This document shows positions 9,120 to 16,819 of a stretch of 33,261 bases of DNA, piece by piece. The DNA lies in the NCBI RefSeq assembly GCF_003852515.1, contig NZ_QAJK01000114.1, positions 1-33,261 of the forward strand, written 5' to 3'. Numbering within the stretch: position 1 is the stretch's first letter; every line of letters starts with the position of its first letter. The notes under the pieces were generated by a model. The model was given only the letters and a program-made list of their open reading frames with translations, made no database searches and was not told the origin of the DNA. The position numbers and the translations under genes were made by a program. Source of the DNA: Variovorax sp. KBW07 (GTDB lineage Bacteria; Pseudomonadota; Gammaproteobacteria; Burkholderiales; Burkholderiaceae_C).

Positions 9120-10238
9120 TCAGTTGTTGTCCGGGTTGAACTTGTTGATCTCGTCGGGCGTGAAGCTGATGCCGCAGGCGGCGTAGCTAGACACCGTTTC
9201 GTAGCTGTCCGGCAGGTCGGGGAAGTAGTTGACGCCGGGCTTCATGTCCTTCGTGAGCACGTTCGGCGTGGGCAGGTTCACCAGCGACGGCAGCGTCTGC
9301 CCCTGCAGCAGCGCGATGGCCGCGCGCATGGCCACCGGGCCCTGCCCCGGCGAGGTGGACACCGAGATGCCGGGAATCTTCTGGTCGATCAGCGCCTTGA
9401 CGAAGCCGTTTTCCGCGTCGCCGCCCACCGGCACCGGCGCATGGTTGGCCGCCTTCATGGCGCTGGTGACGCCGCGGCAGCCGTGCTGGCAGACCACCGC
9501 GTCGAACTTGCCGTTGACCGCGATGGCATCGGCCACCACCTTCTGCACGGTGCCGGTGTCCCAGTTGCCGGTGACCTCGACCACCGAGATGTCCTTGTAT
9601 TTGTCGAGCACCTTGCGCACGCCCGCATGGCGGTCGCGGTCGGTGGAGTTGCCGGGCAGGCCGCGCACTTCGAGCAGCTTGCCCTTCTTCACGGGCATCA
9701 GGTCGACCACGGCCTGGGTCTTGATGTCGCCCTCGAACTCGACCCACTCGGGCGTGATGCGCAGCACGTCGGGGCTGTCGACCGGGTTGTCGAAAGACAC
9801 GAGCACGGTGCCCGCCTTCTTCGCGCGGCGGATCACCGCATCGAAGGCCTTGGGGTTGACCGCGATGAAGGCGATGGCGTCGTAGCCGGCCTGGATGAAG
9901 TTGTCGATGGCGGCGATCTGGCTGGCCACGTCGGCACCGGTGCTGACCACCTTCAGTTCCTTGATGTCCTTGGCCACGTCGGGCCGCGCGGCCCAGGCGC
10001 GGGTCTGCTGGATCATCTGCATGCGCCATGGAATGCCGGTGTGGCCGTTGACCAGCGCCACGCGGTACGGGCCCTTGCGCGCGGGGTAGCTCACCGTGGT
10101 GCTGACGCCGGCGGCCGGCTTGTAGCAGGCGGGCAGGAAGGTCTCGGCGGCGCTCGATACCGAGACGGCGGAGGCCGCGGCGACGAAGGCCACCAGGGGC
10201 AAGACGTGGCGAAGGGTGTGGCGGAAGGTGGGGTTCAT
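9120..10238 (-). CDS. Periplasmic sugar-type substrate-binding protein (type 1 PBP fold), 372 aa
   Basis: The periplasmic component that should set the specificity of the importer. An N-terminal Sec signal peptide is clear: basic start, hydrophobic stretch, then SVSSAAET with likely cleavage near residue 30. The mature part reads as a type 1 periplasmic binding protein: a PYRVALVNGHTG strand, AAIDNFIQAGYDAI, a VSFDNP segment, and the GLPGNSTDRDRHAG motif that in sugar-binding relatives includes ligand contacts. Cysteines lie near the mature N-terminus (PACYK) and near the C-terminus (AACGIS) and could form a disulfide. It is followed by the ATPase after 34 bases. It is more divergent than RbsB or XylF, and the ligand is unknown. 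Confidence 0.9.
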   Translation of the reverse strand: MNPTFRHTLRHVLPLVAFVAAASAVSVSSAAETFLPACYKPAAGVSTTVSYPARKGPYRVALVNGHTGIPWRMQMIQQTRAWAARPDVAKDIKELKVVSTGADVASQIAAIDNFIQAGYDAIAFIAVNPKAFDAVIRRAKKAGTVLVSFDNPVDSPDVLRITPEWVEFEGDIKTQAVVDLMPVKKGKLLEVRGLPGNSTDRDRHAGVRKVLDKYKDISVVEVTGNWDTGTVQKVVADAIAVNGKFDAVVCQHGCRGVTSAMKAANHAPVPVGGDAENGFVKALIDQKIPGISVSTSPGQGPVAMRAAIALLQGQTLPSLVNLPTPNVLTKDMKPGVNYFPDLPDSYETVSSYAACGISFTPDEINKFNPDNN

Positions 10239-10308
10239 GGTTTGTCTCCGGTTTTGTTGAAAGGCAGAAGCAGGAATGCAGCAGTGCGGCCGTGCAGGCG
10301 CCGGGGTT

Positions 10309-10737
10309 CTAGGCGACCTCGTGCGCGGGGAAATTCATTTCGATCGTGACCCCCGAGGGGTCTTCGAAGAACACCTGGTGCAGGCGCAGGCCGGGCACGG
10401 TGCGCTCGCGAAAGGCAATGCCTTCGCGCGACAGGCCCCGGCGGAACTCGGCCACGCCGGTGGCGATGAATGCGAGGTGATCGAGCGAGCCGGTGCCGCT
10501 GGCCGTGGCCCTGTCGCCGAGGTAGTCGCGCAAGCCCGAGGGGTTGCGCTCGTCCATGCCGATGAGATGGACCACGCCGAAATCGGCTTCGTCGTCGCCG
10601 TTGTAGAGCCAGGCGCCCGGGAAATCGAAGGCCGGGCGAAAGCCTTCGCGCAGGCCGAGGACCCGCGTATAGAACTGCACGGACGCGGCGAGCTGCGATG
10701 TCCGCACCGAGTAGTGACCGAGCCGCGAGATGGGCAT
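10309..10737 (-). CDS. VOC-fold protein (glyoxalase / bleomycin resistance / extradiol dioxygenase superfamily), 142 aa
   Basis: A small protein of the vicinal oxygen chelate superfamily with two beta-alpha-beta3 modules. Candidate metal ligands are H8, H57, H87 and E133, placed as in single-chain VOC metalloenzymes. The DHLAF segment (86-90) and DPSGVTIEMNF (126-136) are typical. A ribosome site (AAAGGA) lies just before the ATG at 10737. It is the first gene of the ten-gene operon, directly downstream of a candidate operator shared with the divergent TetR gene. Superfamily members include isomerases/epimerases, lyases and ring-cleaving dioxygenases; at 142 aa a small isomerase or lyase is more likely than a dioxygenase (inference). 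Confidence 0.85.
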   Translation of the reverse strand: MPISRLGHYSVRTSQLAASVQFYTRVLGLREGFRPAFDFPGAWLYNGDDEADFGVVHLIGMDERNPSGLRDYLGDRATASGTGSLDHLAFIATGVAEFRRGLSREGIAFRERTVPGLRLHQVFFEDPSGVTIEMNFPAHEVA

Positions 10738-10752
10738 TTCCGAATCCTTTTA

Positions 10753-10765
10753 AATGATCGATTGA
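10753..10765 (-). promoter_or_regulatory. Candidate TetR operator, operon side
   Basis: Read on the minus strand the site is TCAATCGATCATT, followed by a TTAAAAGG ribosome-site region and the VOC start codon. It matches the element upstream of the tetR gene in 12 of 13 positions and points the same way relative to its own gene. Such a position would allow one repressor to control both directions (inference). Confidence 0.55.
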
Positions 10766-11005
10766 TAAATAGTAGATCGCAAGAATCCAGCGACGTCCTC
10801 TCGTTTTCCCTAGGTTGCGCTGAGCGAAACAGAAATCGGCACGATGTTTCCGCTGCTTTCAATGGGCTGCCACAGGCCTTTTATCGCCCCGTTCCCATAG
10901 GAAGAGTCGCGAAACAGTGCCGCGGCCTGGCGATCCCCTAACATGCATGCCAGCGGGAGCCGCATCGCTGGCCCGGCGAGCCCCTTCCCTCCGCCCTTTT
11001 AATGT

Positions 11006-11018
11006 TCAATCGATAATT
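11006..11018 (+). promoter_or_regulatory. Candidate TetR operator, regulator side
   Basis: TCAATCGATAATT, 28 bases before the TetR start codon. It is the second copy of the element found upstream of the VOC gene, in inverted orientation on the chromosome, and it is embedded in an AT-rich stretch. Suggests autorepression (inference). Confidence 0.55.
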
Positions 11019-11045
11019 AAAATATCAAATGAAAGCAGGAAGCCC

Positions 11046-11723
11046 ATGCGCATGACGAGCACCGCACCCGCTGCCGACGAGGCGGCCGCCCCGGTCGCGC
11101 GGCGGCGCCTCGCGCCGGAAGACCGGGAACACCAGATCGTGCAGAACGCGATCGCCTTCTATGCAAGCCACGGCTTCGAGGCCAGCACGCGCGACCTCGC
11201 CAAGGAGCTGGGCATCACGCAGCCGCTGCTGTACCGCTACTTCCCGACCAAGGAGGCGCTGGTCGATCGCGTGTACGAAGAAATCTTCGTGCGGCGCTGG
11301 AACCCCGAGTGGGAAGAGTGGCTGGCCGACCGCGCCGTGCCGCTGGCCGACCGCCTGAAGCGCTACCTGCGGGACTACGCGCGCTTCATCCTGCGCAGCG
11401 AGTGGGTGCGCATCTTCATGTTCGCCGGGCTGACGCGCGGCGGCATCAACCAGAAGTACCTGAGCCGGCTGCGCGAGCGGCACTTCAAGGTCATTGCCGC
11501 GGAGATGCGGCACAGCTTCGACATTCCCGACCCGAAGACGCCGCAGGAAGAAGAAGACGAGCTGGAGCTGGTGTGGGCCATGCACTCGAGCGTGTTCTAC
11601 ATCGGCGTGCGCAAGTGGGTGTACGAGCAACCGATTCCCAAGGACCTCGACCGCGCCATCGGCTTTCGCGTCGACGCGTTCCTGGCCGGCACGCCGCTGG
11701 TGCTGAAGAACGCGCGCAGCTGA
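11046..11723 (+). CDS. TetR/AcrR family transcriptional regulator, 225 aa
   Basis: A one-domain-plus-ligand-domain repressor. The N-terminal helix-turn-helix is clear around residues 30-75, with DLAKELGITQPLLYRYFPTK as the recognition region. The remainder is helical and unlike any ligand domain I can name. It is transcribed divergently from the VOC/ABC/SDR operon and is therefore its probable local regulator. The ATG at 11046 is taken; a second in-frame ATG at 11052 has better spacing from the AGGAAG ribosome site (11037-11042) and may be the true start. The in-frame extension further upstream crosses the candidate operator and is rejected. Ligand unknown. Confidence 0.9.
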   Translation: MRMTSTAPAADEAAAPVARRRLAPEDREHQIVQNAIAFYASHGFEASTRDLAKELGITQPLLYRYFPTKEALVDRVYEEIFVRRWNPEWEEWLADRAVPLADRLKRYLRDYARFILRSEWVRIFMFAGLTRGGINQKYLSRLRERHFKVIAAEMRHSFDIPDPKTPQEEEDELELVWAMHSSVFYIGVRKWVYEQPIPKDLDRAIGFRVDAFLAGTPLVLKNARS

Positions 11724-11743
11724 AACAAAAGGCGCCGGCGGCG

Positions 11744-12655
11744 CTATTCGTCGAGCACCACGCGCTCGTACAGGAAGTCGAGCACGGCGCGCACGCGGGC
11801 CGGCAGTTCCTTGCCGGGGCCGATGAAGACGGCGTGCACCGGGTCGGTGTCGCCGGGGTTGAAGGGCTCCAGCAGCGGCACGAGCCGCCCTTCGGCGATG
11901 TCGCGGCCCACGTGGAAGCGCGCGAGCCGCGCCAGGCCCACGCCTTCGAGCGCCAGCTCGCGCATGGTCTCGCCGTCGCTCACATGCATGTTGCCGCGCG
12001 GCACCACCGACAGGCGTGCACCGTCGGCATCGACGAAGGGCCAGACCTGCGTGTGGCGGATGAAGCCGAAGCCCAGGCAGTTGTGCCGGGCCAGGTCGGC
12101 CGGATGCGCGGGCGCTTCTCGGCCTTGAAGGTACGCCGGCGATGCGACCACCGCGAAGCGGCTCTGGCCCAGCTCGCGGCTGACCAGGCCCGAGTCCTTC
12201 AGCGGGCCGGTGCGGATGGCGATGTCGGTCTTTTCCTCTCGCACGTTCACGACCTGGTCGGTCAGCACGAGGTCGATGAAGATCTCCGGACAGCGCGCAA
12301 GAAATTCCGCCATCAGCGGCAACAGGCAGCGCCGGCCGAAGGGCACGTTGGTGTTGATGCGCACGCGCCCGCGCGGCGTGGCCGCCTGCGACACCTCGCG
12401 CTCGGCCTCGGCCATGGCGTCGAGGATGCCGCGTGCGCGCGCATGAAAGCTCGCCCCCTCGGGCGTGAGGTGCAGCCCGCGCGTGGAGCGCACCAGCAGG
12501 CGCGCGCCCAGCCGCGCTTCGAGCCGTGCGACCAGCTTGCTCACCGCCGACGGCGTGAGCGACAGCCGCCGGGCCGCGGCGGAAAAACTCTGCGAATCGA
12601 CCACCTGCACGAAGACTTCCATCTCGCCGGAACGGTTGATCTCCTGACGGGCCAT
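11744..12655 (-). CDS. LysR family transcriptional regulator, 303 aa
   Basis: The N-terminal winged helix-turn-helix is at about residues 10-65 (SFSAAARRLSLTPSAVSKLV), followed by the linker helix and a periplasmic-binding-like effector domain from about residue 95. Length is normal for the family. It belongs to the large group in which LTPSAVSK is conserved (often written CrgA/AphB-like). It diverges from the Old Yellow Enzyme gene with 96 bases between starts, the classical arrangement for LysR control of a neighbouring target. It converges on the TetR gene with only 20 bases between stops. Likely effector: a substrate of the flavin enzymes, possibly an electrophile (inference). Confidence 0.92.
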   Translation of the reverse strand: MARQEINRSGEMEVFVQVVDSQSFSAAARRLSLTPSAVSKLVARLEARLGARLLVRSTRGLHLTPEGASFHARARGILDAMAEAEREVSQAATPRGRVRINTNVPFGRRCLLPLMAEFLARCPEIFIDLVLTDQVVNVREEKTDIAIRTGPLKDSGLVSRELGQSRFAVVASPAYLQGREAPAHPADLARHNCLGFGFIRHTQVWPFVDADGARLSVVPRGNMHVSDGETMRELALEGVGLARLARFHVGRDIAEGRLVPLLEPFNPGDTDPVHAVFIGPGKELPARVRAVLDFLYERVVLDE

Positions 12656-12664
12656 GCGAAGTTA

Positions 12665-12702
12665 TTTCACAACTGTTATTCCGCTTGTGAGTCTAGTTCA
12701 CA
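12665..12702. promoter_or_regulatory. Candidate LysR binding region between lysR and Old Yellow Enzyme gene
   Basis: An inverted repeat, TCACAA (12666-12671) and TTGTGA (12685-12690), followed by a further TTCACA (12697-12702). The repeats lie in the middle of the divergent gap, where LysR proteins usually bind. Seen by eye only. Confidence 0.45.
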
Positions 12703-12751
12703 GGCCCACGTCTTCCTAGAGTCGAAGCATCGATCACCCACGGAGACACGC

Positions 12752-13849
12752 ATGCTGTTCACCCCCCACCAATTCGGCCGCCTGCAACTGGCCAACCGGG
12801 TCGTCATGGCCCCCATGACCCGCTCGCGCGCGGACCAGCCGGGCGACGTGCCCAACGAGCTGATGGCCACCTACTACGCCCAGCGCGCGGGGGCCGGCCT
12901 GATCGTGAGCGAGGGCACGCCGATCTCCGAAGTGGGCCGCGGCTATTCGCTGACGCCCGGCATCTACTCGCCCGCGCAAGTGGCGGGCTGGAAGAAGGTG
13001 ACCGACGCGGTGCACCGCCGCAACGGCCGCATCTTCGTGCAGCTTTGGCACGTGGGCCGCCGCTCGCACGCGTCGATCTCGGGGCACACGCCGGTGTCGG
13101 CTTCGGCGGTGAAGCACCCGGACAAGGTCTACGGCCCGCTGACCGAAGGCGGCTTCGGAATGATCGAGACCGGCGTGCCGCGCGCCATGACGCTCGCCGA
13201 CATCGAGGACACCATCGGCGACTTCGTCACCGCGGCGCGCAACGCCATTGCGGCCGGCTTCGACGGCGTGGAACTGCATGCGGCCCACGGCTACCTGATC
13301 GACCAGTTCATGCGGCTGCACAGCAACCAGCGCGACGACGCGTATGGCGGCACGCAGGACAAGCGCATCCGCCTGCTGCGCGAGGTGACGCAGGCCGTGG
13401 CCACCGAGGTGGGCGCGGACCGCGTGGGCATTCGCGTGTCGCCCTTCGTGACCGAGGGCTACGCCGACGAAGACCCGGAGATTCCCGCCGTCACGCTGAA
13501 GGCACTGCAGGCGCTGGCGCCGATGGACCTGGCCTACATTCATTTCTCGGAGAACATTTCGCGCTACACGCCGATGCCGCTGGCCTACCGCAAGGAGGCA
13601 CGCGCGCTGTACCGCAACCCGATCATGGTGGCCGGCAAGTACACCAAGGAAAGCGCGCAGGAAATTCTGCAGCAAGGCTTGGCCGACCTCGTCGCTTTCG
13701 GCCAGCCCTTCATTACCAACCCCGATTTCGTGACGCGCATTGCGCAGGGCCACGCGCTCACGCCCGTCAACTACGACGCGCACGCAACCTTCTACGGCGG
13801 CGACGGCAAGGGCTACACCGACTACCCTGCCTACGCGGAGGCCGCGTGA
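12752..13849 (+). CDS. nemA: Old Yellow Enzyme family alkene reductase (NemA/XenB type), 365 aa
   Basis: An FMN-containing ene-reductase that uses NAD(P)H to reduce activated C=C bonds and, in relatives, nitro esters and N-ethylmaleimide. The FMN-binding motif APMTRSRA is at 20-27, QLWH at 97-100, and the substrate-carbonyl pair H176/H179 with Y181 (HAAHGYL). The classical NQRDDAYGG loop starts near 192 and the C-terminal FGQPFITNPD phosphate-binding segment is intact. Length is typical. The ATG at 12752 follows a short GGAGA ribosome site. Its stop overlaps the GTG of the next flavoprotein (GTGA). Divergent lysR suggests induction by electrophiles. The symbol nemA is by family resemblance only. 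Confidence 0.92.
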   Translation: MLFTPHQFGRLQLANRVVMAPMTRSRADQPGDVPNELMATYYAQRAGAGLIVSEGTPISEVGRGYSLTPGIYSPAQVAGWKKVTDAVHRRNGRIFVQLWHVGRRSHASISGHTPVSASAVKHPDKVYGPLTEGGFGMIETGVPRAMTLADIEDTIGDFVTAARNAIAAGFDGVELHAAHGYLIDQFMRLHSNQRDDAYGGTQDKRIRLLREVTQAVATEVGADRVGIRVSPFVTEGYADEDPEIPAVTLKALQALAPMDLAYIHFSENISRYTPMPLAYRKEARALYRNPIMVAGKYTKESAQEILQQGLADLVAFGQPFITNPDFVTRIAQGHALTPVNYDAHATFYGGDGKGYTDYPAYAEAA

Positions 13850-14775
13850 CCACCGCGCTGGAGCGGCTGCTGGCCGGCGGCTTCAGCATCGGGCTCGAAC
13901 TGCCGCTGGACAACGACTGGTGCGCCTCGAGCGAGGCCGCGCGGCAAGGCACCGGCCGGCTGCGCGGCGAGCCCGACATCGCGCAGCACGCGGCGCTGGC
14001 CCAACTCGCGGACCGGCAGGGCTTTCGGGCGCTGTGGGTGCGCGACGTGCCGCTGTACGACCCGAAGTTCGGCGATGCGGCGCAGGTGTTCGAGGTGTTC
14101 ACCTACCTCGGCTTCCTGGCAGGCGCGACGCGCAACATCCTGCTCGGCACGGCCGCCGTGGTGCTGCCGCTGCGCGAGCCCGTGCTGACGATGAAGGCCG
14201 CTGCCACGGCGGACCAACTGAGCAACGGCCGGCTGCTGCTGGGCGTGGCCAGCGGTGACCGCCCCGTGGAGTACCCGGTGTTTGGCCGGGCATTCGACAC
14301 ACGTGGCGATGCGTTCCGCAGCCAGGTCGAAATGCTGCGCCACTGGACATCCCACGACTGGGACGAAGGCCTGCAGGTACTGCCGCGCCCGACGCGGCCG
14401 CTGTCGCTGCTGGTGGCCGGGCTGGGGCAGCAATCGCTCGAATGGGTCGGCGCGCACATGGACGGCCTGCTTGCGTATCCGCGCACACCGCAGGAACACC
14501 TGCCGCGCACGCAGGCATGGCATGCGGCGGCCGGGCCCGGCAAGCCCTATGCGAGCTTCATGCACATCGACCTGCTGGCAAAGCCCGATGCGCCCATCAC
14601 GCGGCATCACTTCGGCGTGATGACGGGGCGCCGGGGGTTGATCGCCGAACTCGAAGCGATGCGCGACGCCGGCGTGCGGCACATGGGCCTGCACCTGCGG
14701 CGCTGCCAGCGGCCGGTGGCGGAGGTGCTGGAAGAAATCGGCAGCCATGTGCTCCCGGTGTTCCACGGGCACTAG
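13846..14775 (+). CDS. Luciferase-like (LLM class) flavin-dependent oxidoreductase, 309 aa
   Basis: A TIM-barrel flavoprotein of the bacterial luciferase-like superfamily, resembling the group TIGR03571 as I remember it. The barrel strands show [11 protein letters not shown] at the start, [13 protein letters not shown], the [13 protein letters not shown] strand and the [10 protein letters not shown] loop that in relatives binds the flavin phosphate. It starts at a GTG overlapping the Old Yellow Enzyme stop by three bases, so the two flavoproteins are translationally coupled. Reaction unknown. Relatives use reduced FMN or F420; in a betaproteobacterium FMN is more likely. No partner flavin reductase is adjacent. 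Confidence 0.88.
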   Translation: MTTALERLLAGGFSIGLELPLDNDWCASSEAARQGTGRLRGEPDIAQHAALAQLADRQGFRALWVRDVPLYDPKFGDAAQVFEVFTYLGFLAGATRNILLGTAAVVLPLREPVLTMKAAATADQLSNGRLLLGVASGDRPVEYPVFGRAFDTRGDAFRSQVEMLRHWTSHDWDEGLQVLPRPTRPLSLLVAGLGQQSLEWVGAHMDGLLAYPRTPQEHLPRTQAWHAAAGPGKPYASFMHIDLLAKPDAPITRHHFGVMTGRRGLIAELEAMRDAGVRHMGLHLRRCQRPVAEVLEEIGSHVLPVFHGH

Positions 14776-14909
14776 AAAAAAAGCGCGCGCACGAGGCCGC
14801 GTGCTGTGTGCTGTGGGAGATGGCGCGGGCCTTCCCGGGCGCGCCCAGCACGGTCCAGGGACCCGAGGGTAAGATTCCGGGCTCCCCATCCAGACAGCAA
14901 AGAGGTCTC

Positions 14910-15836
14910 GTGCCGCCTATCGTCTCGGTCAATCAGCTTTCCAAGACCTACGCGTCCGGATTCCAGGCTCTCAAGCGTGTCGACCTCGACATTCACCGGG
15001 GAGAAATATTCGCATTGCTCGGCCCCAACGGGGCAGGCAAGACGACGCTGATCAGCATCATCTGCGGCATCGTCAACCCCAGCGAAGGCAAGGTGCTGGC
15101 CGATGGGCACGACATCGTCACCGACTTCCGCGCCGCGCGCACGAAGATCGGGCTGGTGCCGCAGGAGCTGGCCACCGACGCCTTCGAAACCGTATGGGGC
15201 ACGGTGAGTTTCAGCCGCGGCCTGTTCGGCCTGCCGCCGAACCCGGCCCATATAGAGAAAGTGCTGCGCGACCTGTCCCTGTGGGACAAGAAAGACACCA
15301 AGATCATGGCGCTTTCGGGCGGCATGAAGCGCCGCGTGATGATCGCCAAGGCGCTGTCGCACGAACCCCGGATTCTTTTTCTCGACGAGCCCACCGCCGG
15401 CGTCGACGTGGAGCTGCGCCGCGGCATGTGGGACATGGTGCGCAAGCTGCGCGAGAGCGGCGTGACGATCATCCTGACCACGCACTACATCGAAGAGGCC
15501 GAGGAAATGGCCGACCGCATCGGCGTGATCCGCAAGGGCGAACTGATCCTGGTGGAAGACAAGGCCGAGCTGATGAAGAAGCTCGGCAAGAAGCAATTGA
15601 CGCTGAGCCTTCGGAACGCGCTGGCCGCTGTTCCCGAAGCGCTCGGCAACTACCAGCTCGACCTGGCCGACGACGGCCACTCGCTGGTCTACACCTTCGA
15701 CAAGCAGGGCGACGACAACCAGATCGCCGGCCTGTTGCGCCAGCTCGGCGAGCTGGGCATCGACTTCAAGGACCTGTATTCATCCGAGAGCTCGCTGGAA
15801 GAAATCTTCGTCAGCCTCGTGAAGGGGCAAGCATGA
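14910..15836 (+). CDS. yadG: ABC transporter ATP-binding protein (YadG-type, ABC-2 exporter), 308 aa
   Basis: The ATPase subunit of a simple two-gene exporter. Walker [10 protein letters not shown] is at 38-46, Q-loop Q85, signature LSGGM at 135-139, Walker B RILFLDE at 154-160, and the switch histidine H192 in the [11 protein letters not shown] region. A C-terminal extension of about 90 residues matches the DUF4162-like tail of exporter ATPases. It begins with GTG preceded by AAGAGG. The stop overlaps the permease ATG (ATGA). The pair resembles E. coli YadG/YadH, whose substrate is not firmly known, so the symbol marks similarity only. Confidence 0.9.
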   Translation: MPPIVSVNQLSKTYASGFQALKRVDLDIHRGEIFALLGPNGAGKTTLISIICGIVNPSEGKVLADGHDIVTDFRAARTKIGLVPQELATDAFETVWGTVSFSRGLFGLPPNPAHIEKVLRDLSLWDKKDTKIMALSGGMKRRVMIAKALSHEPRILFLDEPTAGVDVELRRGMWDMVRKLRESGVTIILTTHYIEEAEEMADRIGVIRKGELILVEDKAELMKKLGKKQLTLSLRNALAAVPEALGNYQLDLADDGHSLVYTFDKQGDDNQIAGLLRQLGELGIDFKDLYSSESSLEEIFVSLVKGQA

Positions 15837-16594
15837 ACATCCACGCAATCCGCGCCATCTACATGTTCGAGATGGCGCGCACGTGGCGCACGCTGATGCA
15901 GAGCGTGGCCTCGCCCGTGCTGTCGACCTCGCTGTATTTCGTGGTGTTCGGCTCGGCCATCGGCTCGCGCATGGTGGATGTCGACGGCATTGCCTACGGC
16001 GCGTACATCATCCCGGGCCTGGTGATGCTGTCGCTGCTGACGCAGAGCATTTCGAATGCCTCGTTCGGCATCTACTTTCCCAAGTTCTCGGGCACCATCT
16101 ACGAGGTGCTGTCGGCCCCCGTCTCTTATGTGGAGGTGGTGTGCGGCTATGTGGGCGCGGCGGCCAGCAAGTCGATCATTCTCGGGATCATCATATTGAT
16201 CACGGCCCGGCTGTTCGTGCCGTACGAGATCGCGCACCCGGTGTGGATGGTGTCGTTTCTGGTGCTTACCGCGGTGACGTTCAGCCTGTTCGGTTTCATC
16301 ATCGGCGTGTGGGCGGATGGCTTCGAAAAGCTGCAGATCATTCCCCTGATGATCGTCACGCCGCTGACCTTCCTGGGCGGGAGCTTCTATTCGATCCACA
16401 TGCTGCCGCCGTTCTGGCAGACGGTCTCGCTGTTCAATCCGGTGGTCTACCTGATCAGCGGATTCCGCTGGAGCTTCTACGGCATTTCCGACGTCAGCCT
16501 GCCGATCAGCATGGGCGTGACGCTGGGGTTCCTGGTGCTGTGTTTGGTCGCCGTGCGCTGGATCTTCAAGACGGGGTACAGGCTGAAGACCTGA
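15833..16594 (+). CDS. yadH: ABC-2 type transporter permease (YadH-type), 253 aa
   Basis: An inner-membrane subunit with six predicted membrane segments. The N-terminal cytoplasmic helix ends in [10 protein letters not shown]. The middle contains [16 protein letters not shown], the coupling region of ABC-2 permeases, and the last third carries the conserved [10 protein letters not shown] segment followed by [12 protein letters not shown]. This pattern is the one found in YadH/NodJ-like exporters. Translational coupling to the ATPase gene (ATGA) fixes the start. A strong hairpin follows 35 bases after the stop. Substrate unknown. Confidence 0.9.
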   Translation: MNIHAIRAIYMFEMARTWRTLMQSVASPVLSTSLYFVVFGSAIGSRMVDVDGIAYGAYIIPGLVMLSLLTQSISNASFGIYFPKFSGTIYEVLSAPVSYVEVVCGYVGAAASKSIILGIIILITARLFVPYEIAHPVWMVSFLVLTAVTFSLFGFIIGVWADGFEKLQIIPLMIVTPLTFLGGSFYSIHMLPPFWQTVSLFNPVVYLISGFRWSFYGISDVSLPISMGVTLGFLVLCLVAVRWIFKTGYRLKT

Positions 16595-16628
16595 CCGGCC
16601 CCAAGGCGCCCTGGCCCGAGGCAAAGAA

Positions 16629-16660
16629 AAACCCGCTGCGCCTGGAAGCGGAGCGGGTTT
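16629..16660. terminator. Bidirectional intrinsic terminator-like hairpin
   Basis: AAACCCGCT (16629-16637) pairs with AGCGGGTTT (16652-16660) around a 14-base loop. It is preceded by AAAGAAA and ends in a short T run, so it can serve the ABC-2 genes on the plus strand and the tRNA on the minus strand. Confidence 0.75.
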
Positions 16661-16704
16661 GAAGTCTTGGTGTCTTGATGTCGAGACGCGAGGGTCTCGG
16701 AATA

Positions 16705-16779
16705 TGGTCCCGCCGCCAGGAATCGAACCTGGATCTCAGCCTTCGGAGGGCCGAATTCTATCCGTTGAAATACAGCGAG
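16705..16779 (-). tRNA. tRNA-Arg (anticodon CCG)
   Basis: A complete 75-base cloverleaf with encoded CCA (3' end at 16705). The acceptor strands CTCGCTG and CGGCGGG pair fully, including two G-U pairs. The anticodon stem CGGCC/GGCTG encloses CTCCGAA with anticodon CCG (complement of 16744-16746). The T arm is CCAGG-TTCGATT-CCTGG, and the D stem has three good pairs. It reads CGG arginine codons. A GATAAT hexamer on the minus strand (16814-16809) could be its -10 element, inside the 3' end of the upstream TetR gene. The 5' base C paired with G72 is less common than G1. Confidence 0.95.
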
Positions 16780-16819
16780 AGAGGGTCCGGCAAACACCGG
16801 AGCCACGCATTATCGCCTA

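Larger units (their letters stand above)
10738..11045. other. Divergent regulatory region between VOC/ABC/SDR operon and TetR gene
   Basis: This 308-base stretch has no credible gene. Both ends are AT-rich against a GC-rich background and hold the paired TCAATCGAT elements listed separately. The middle (about 10775-10995) contains no gene, RNA or repeat that I can recognise. Promoters for both directions must lie here, but no confident -35/-10 pair could be chosen. Confidence 0.7.

Noticed and set aside
11309-12751. Upstream in-frame extension of the Old Yellow Enzyme reading frame
   Set aside because: It runs across the TetR gene in another frame and antisense to lysR. The enzyme family begins at MLFTPHQFG, right after a ribosome site.
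13847-14775. Luciferase-like gene read as a second RutA
   Set aside because: It lacks the RutA opening block and the [11 protein letters not shown] loop and belongs to a different subgroup.
16705-16779. tRNA gene as an integration site for a mobile element
   Set aside because: No integrase gene, no duplicated tRNA 3' end and no change in base composition were seen around it.
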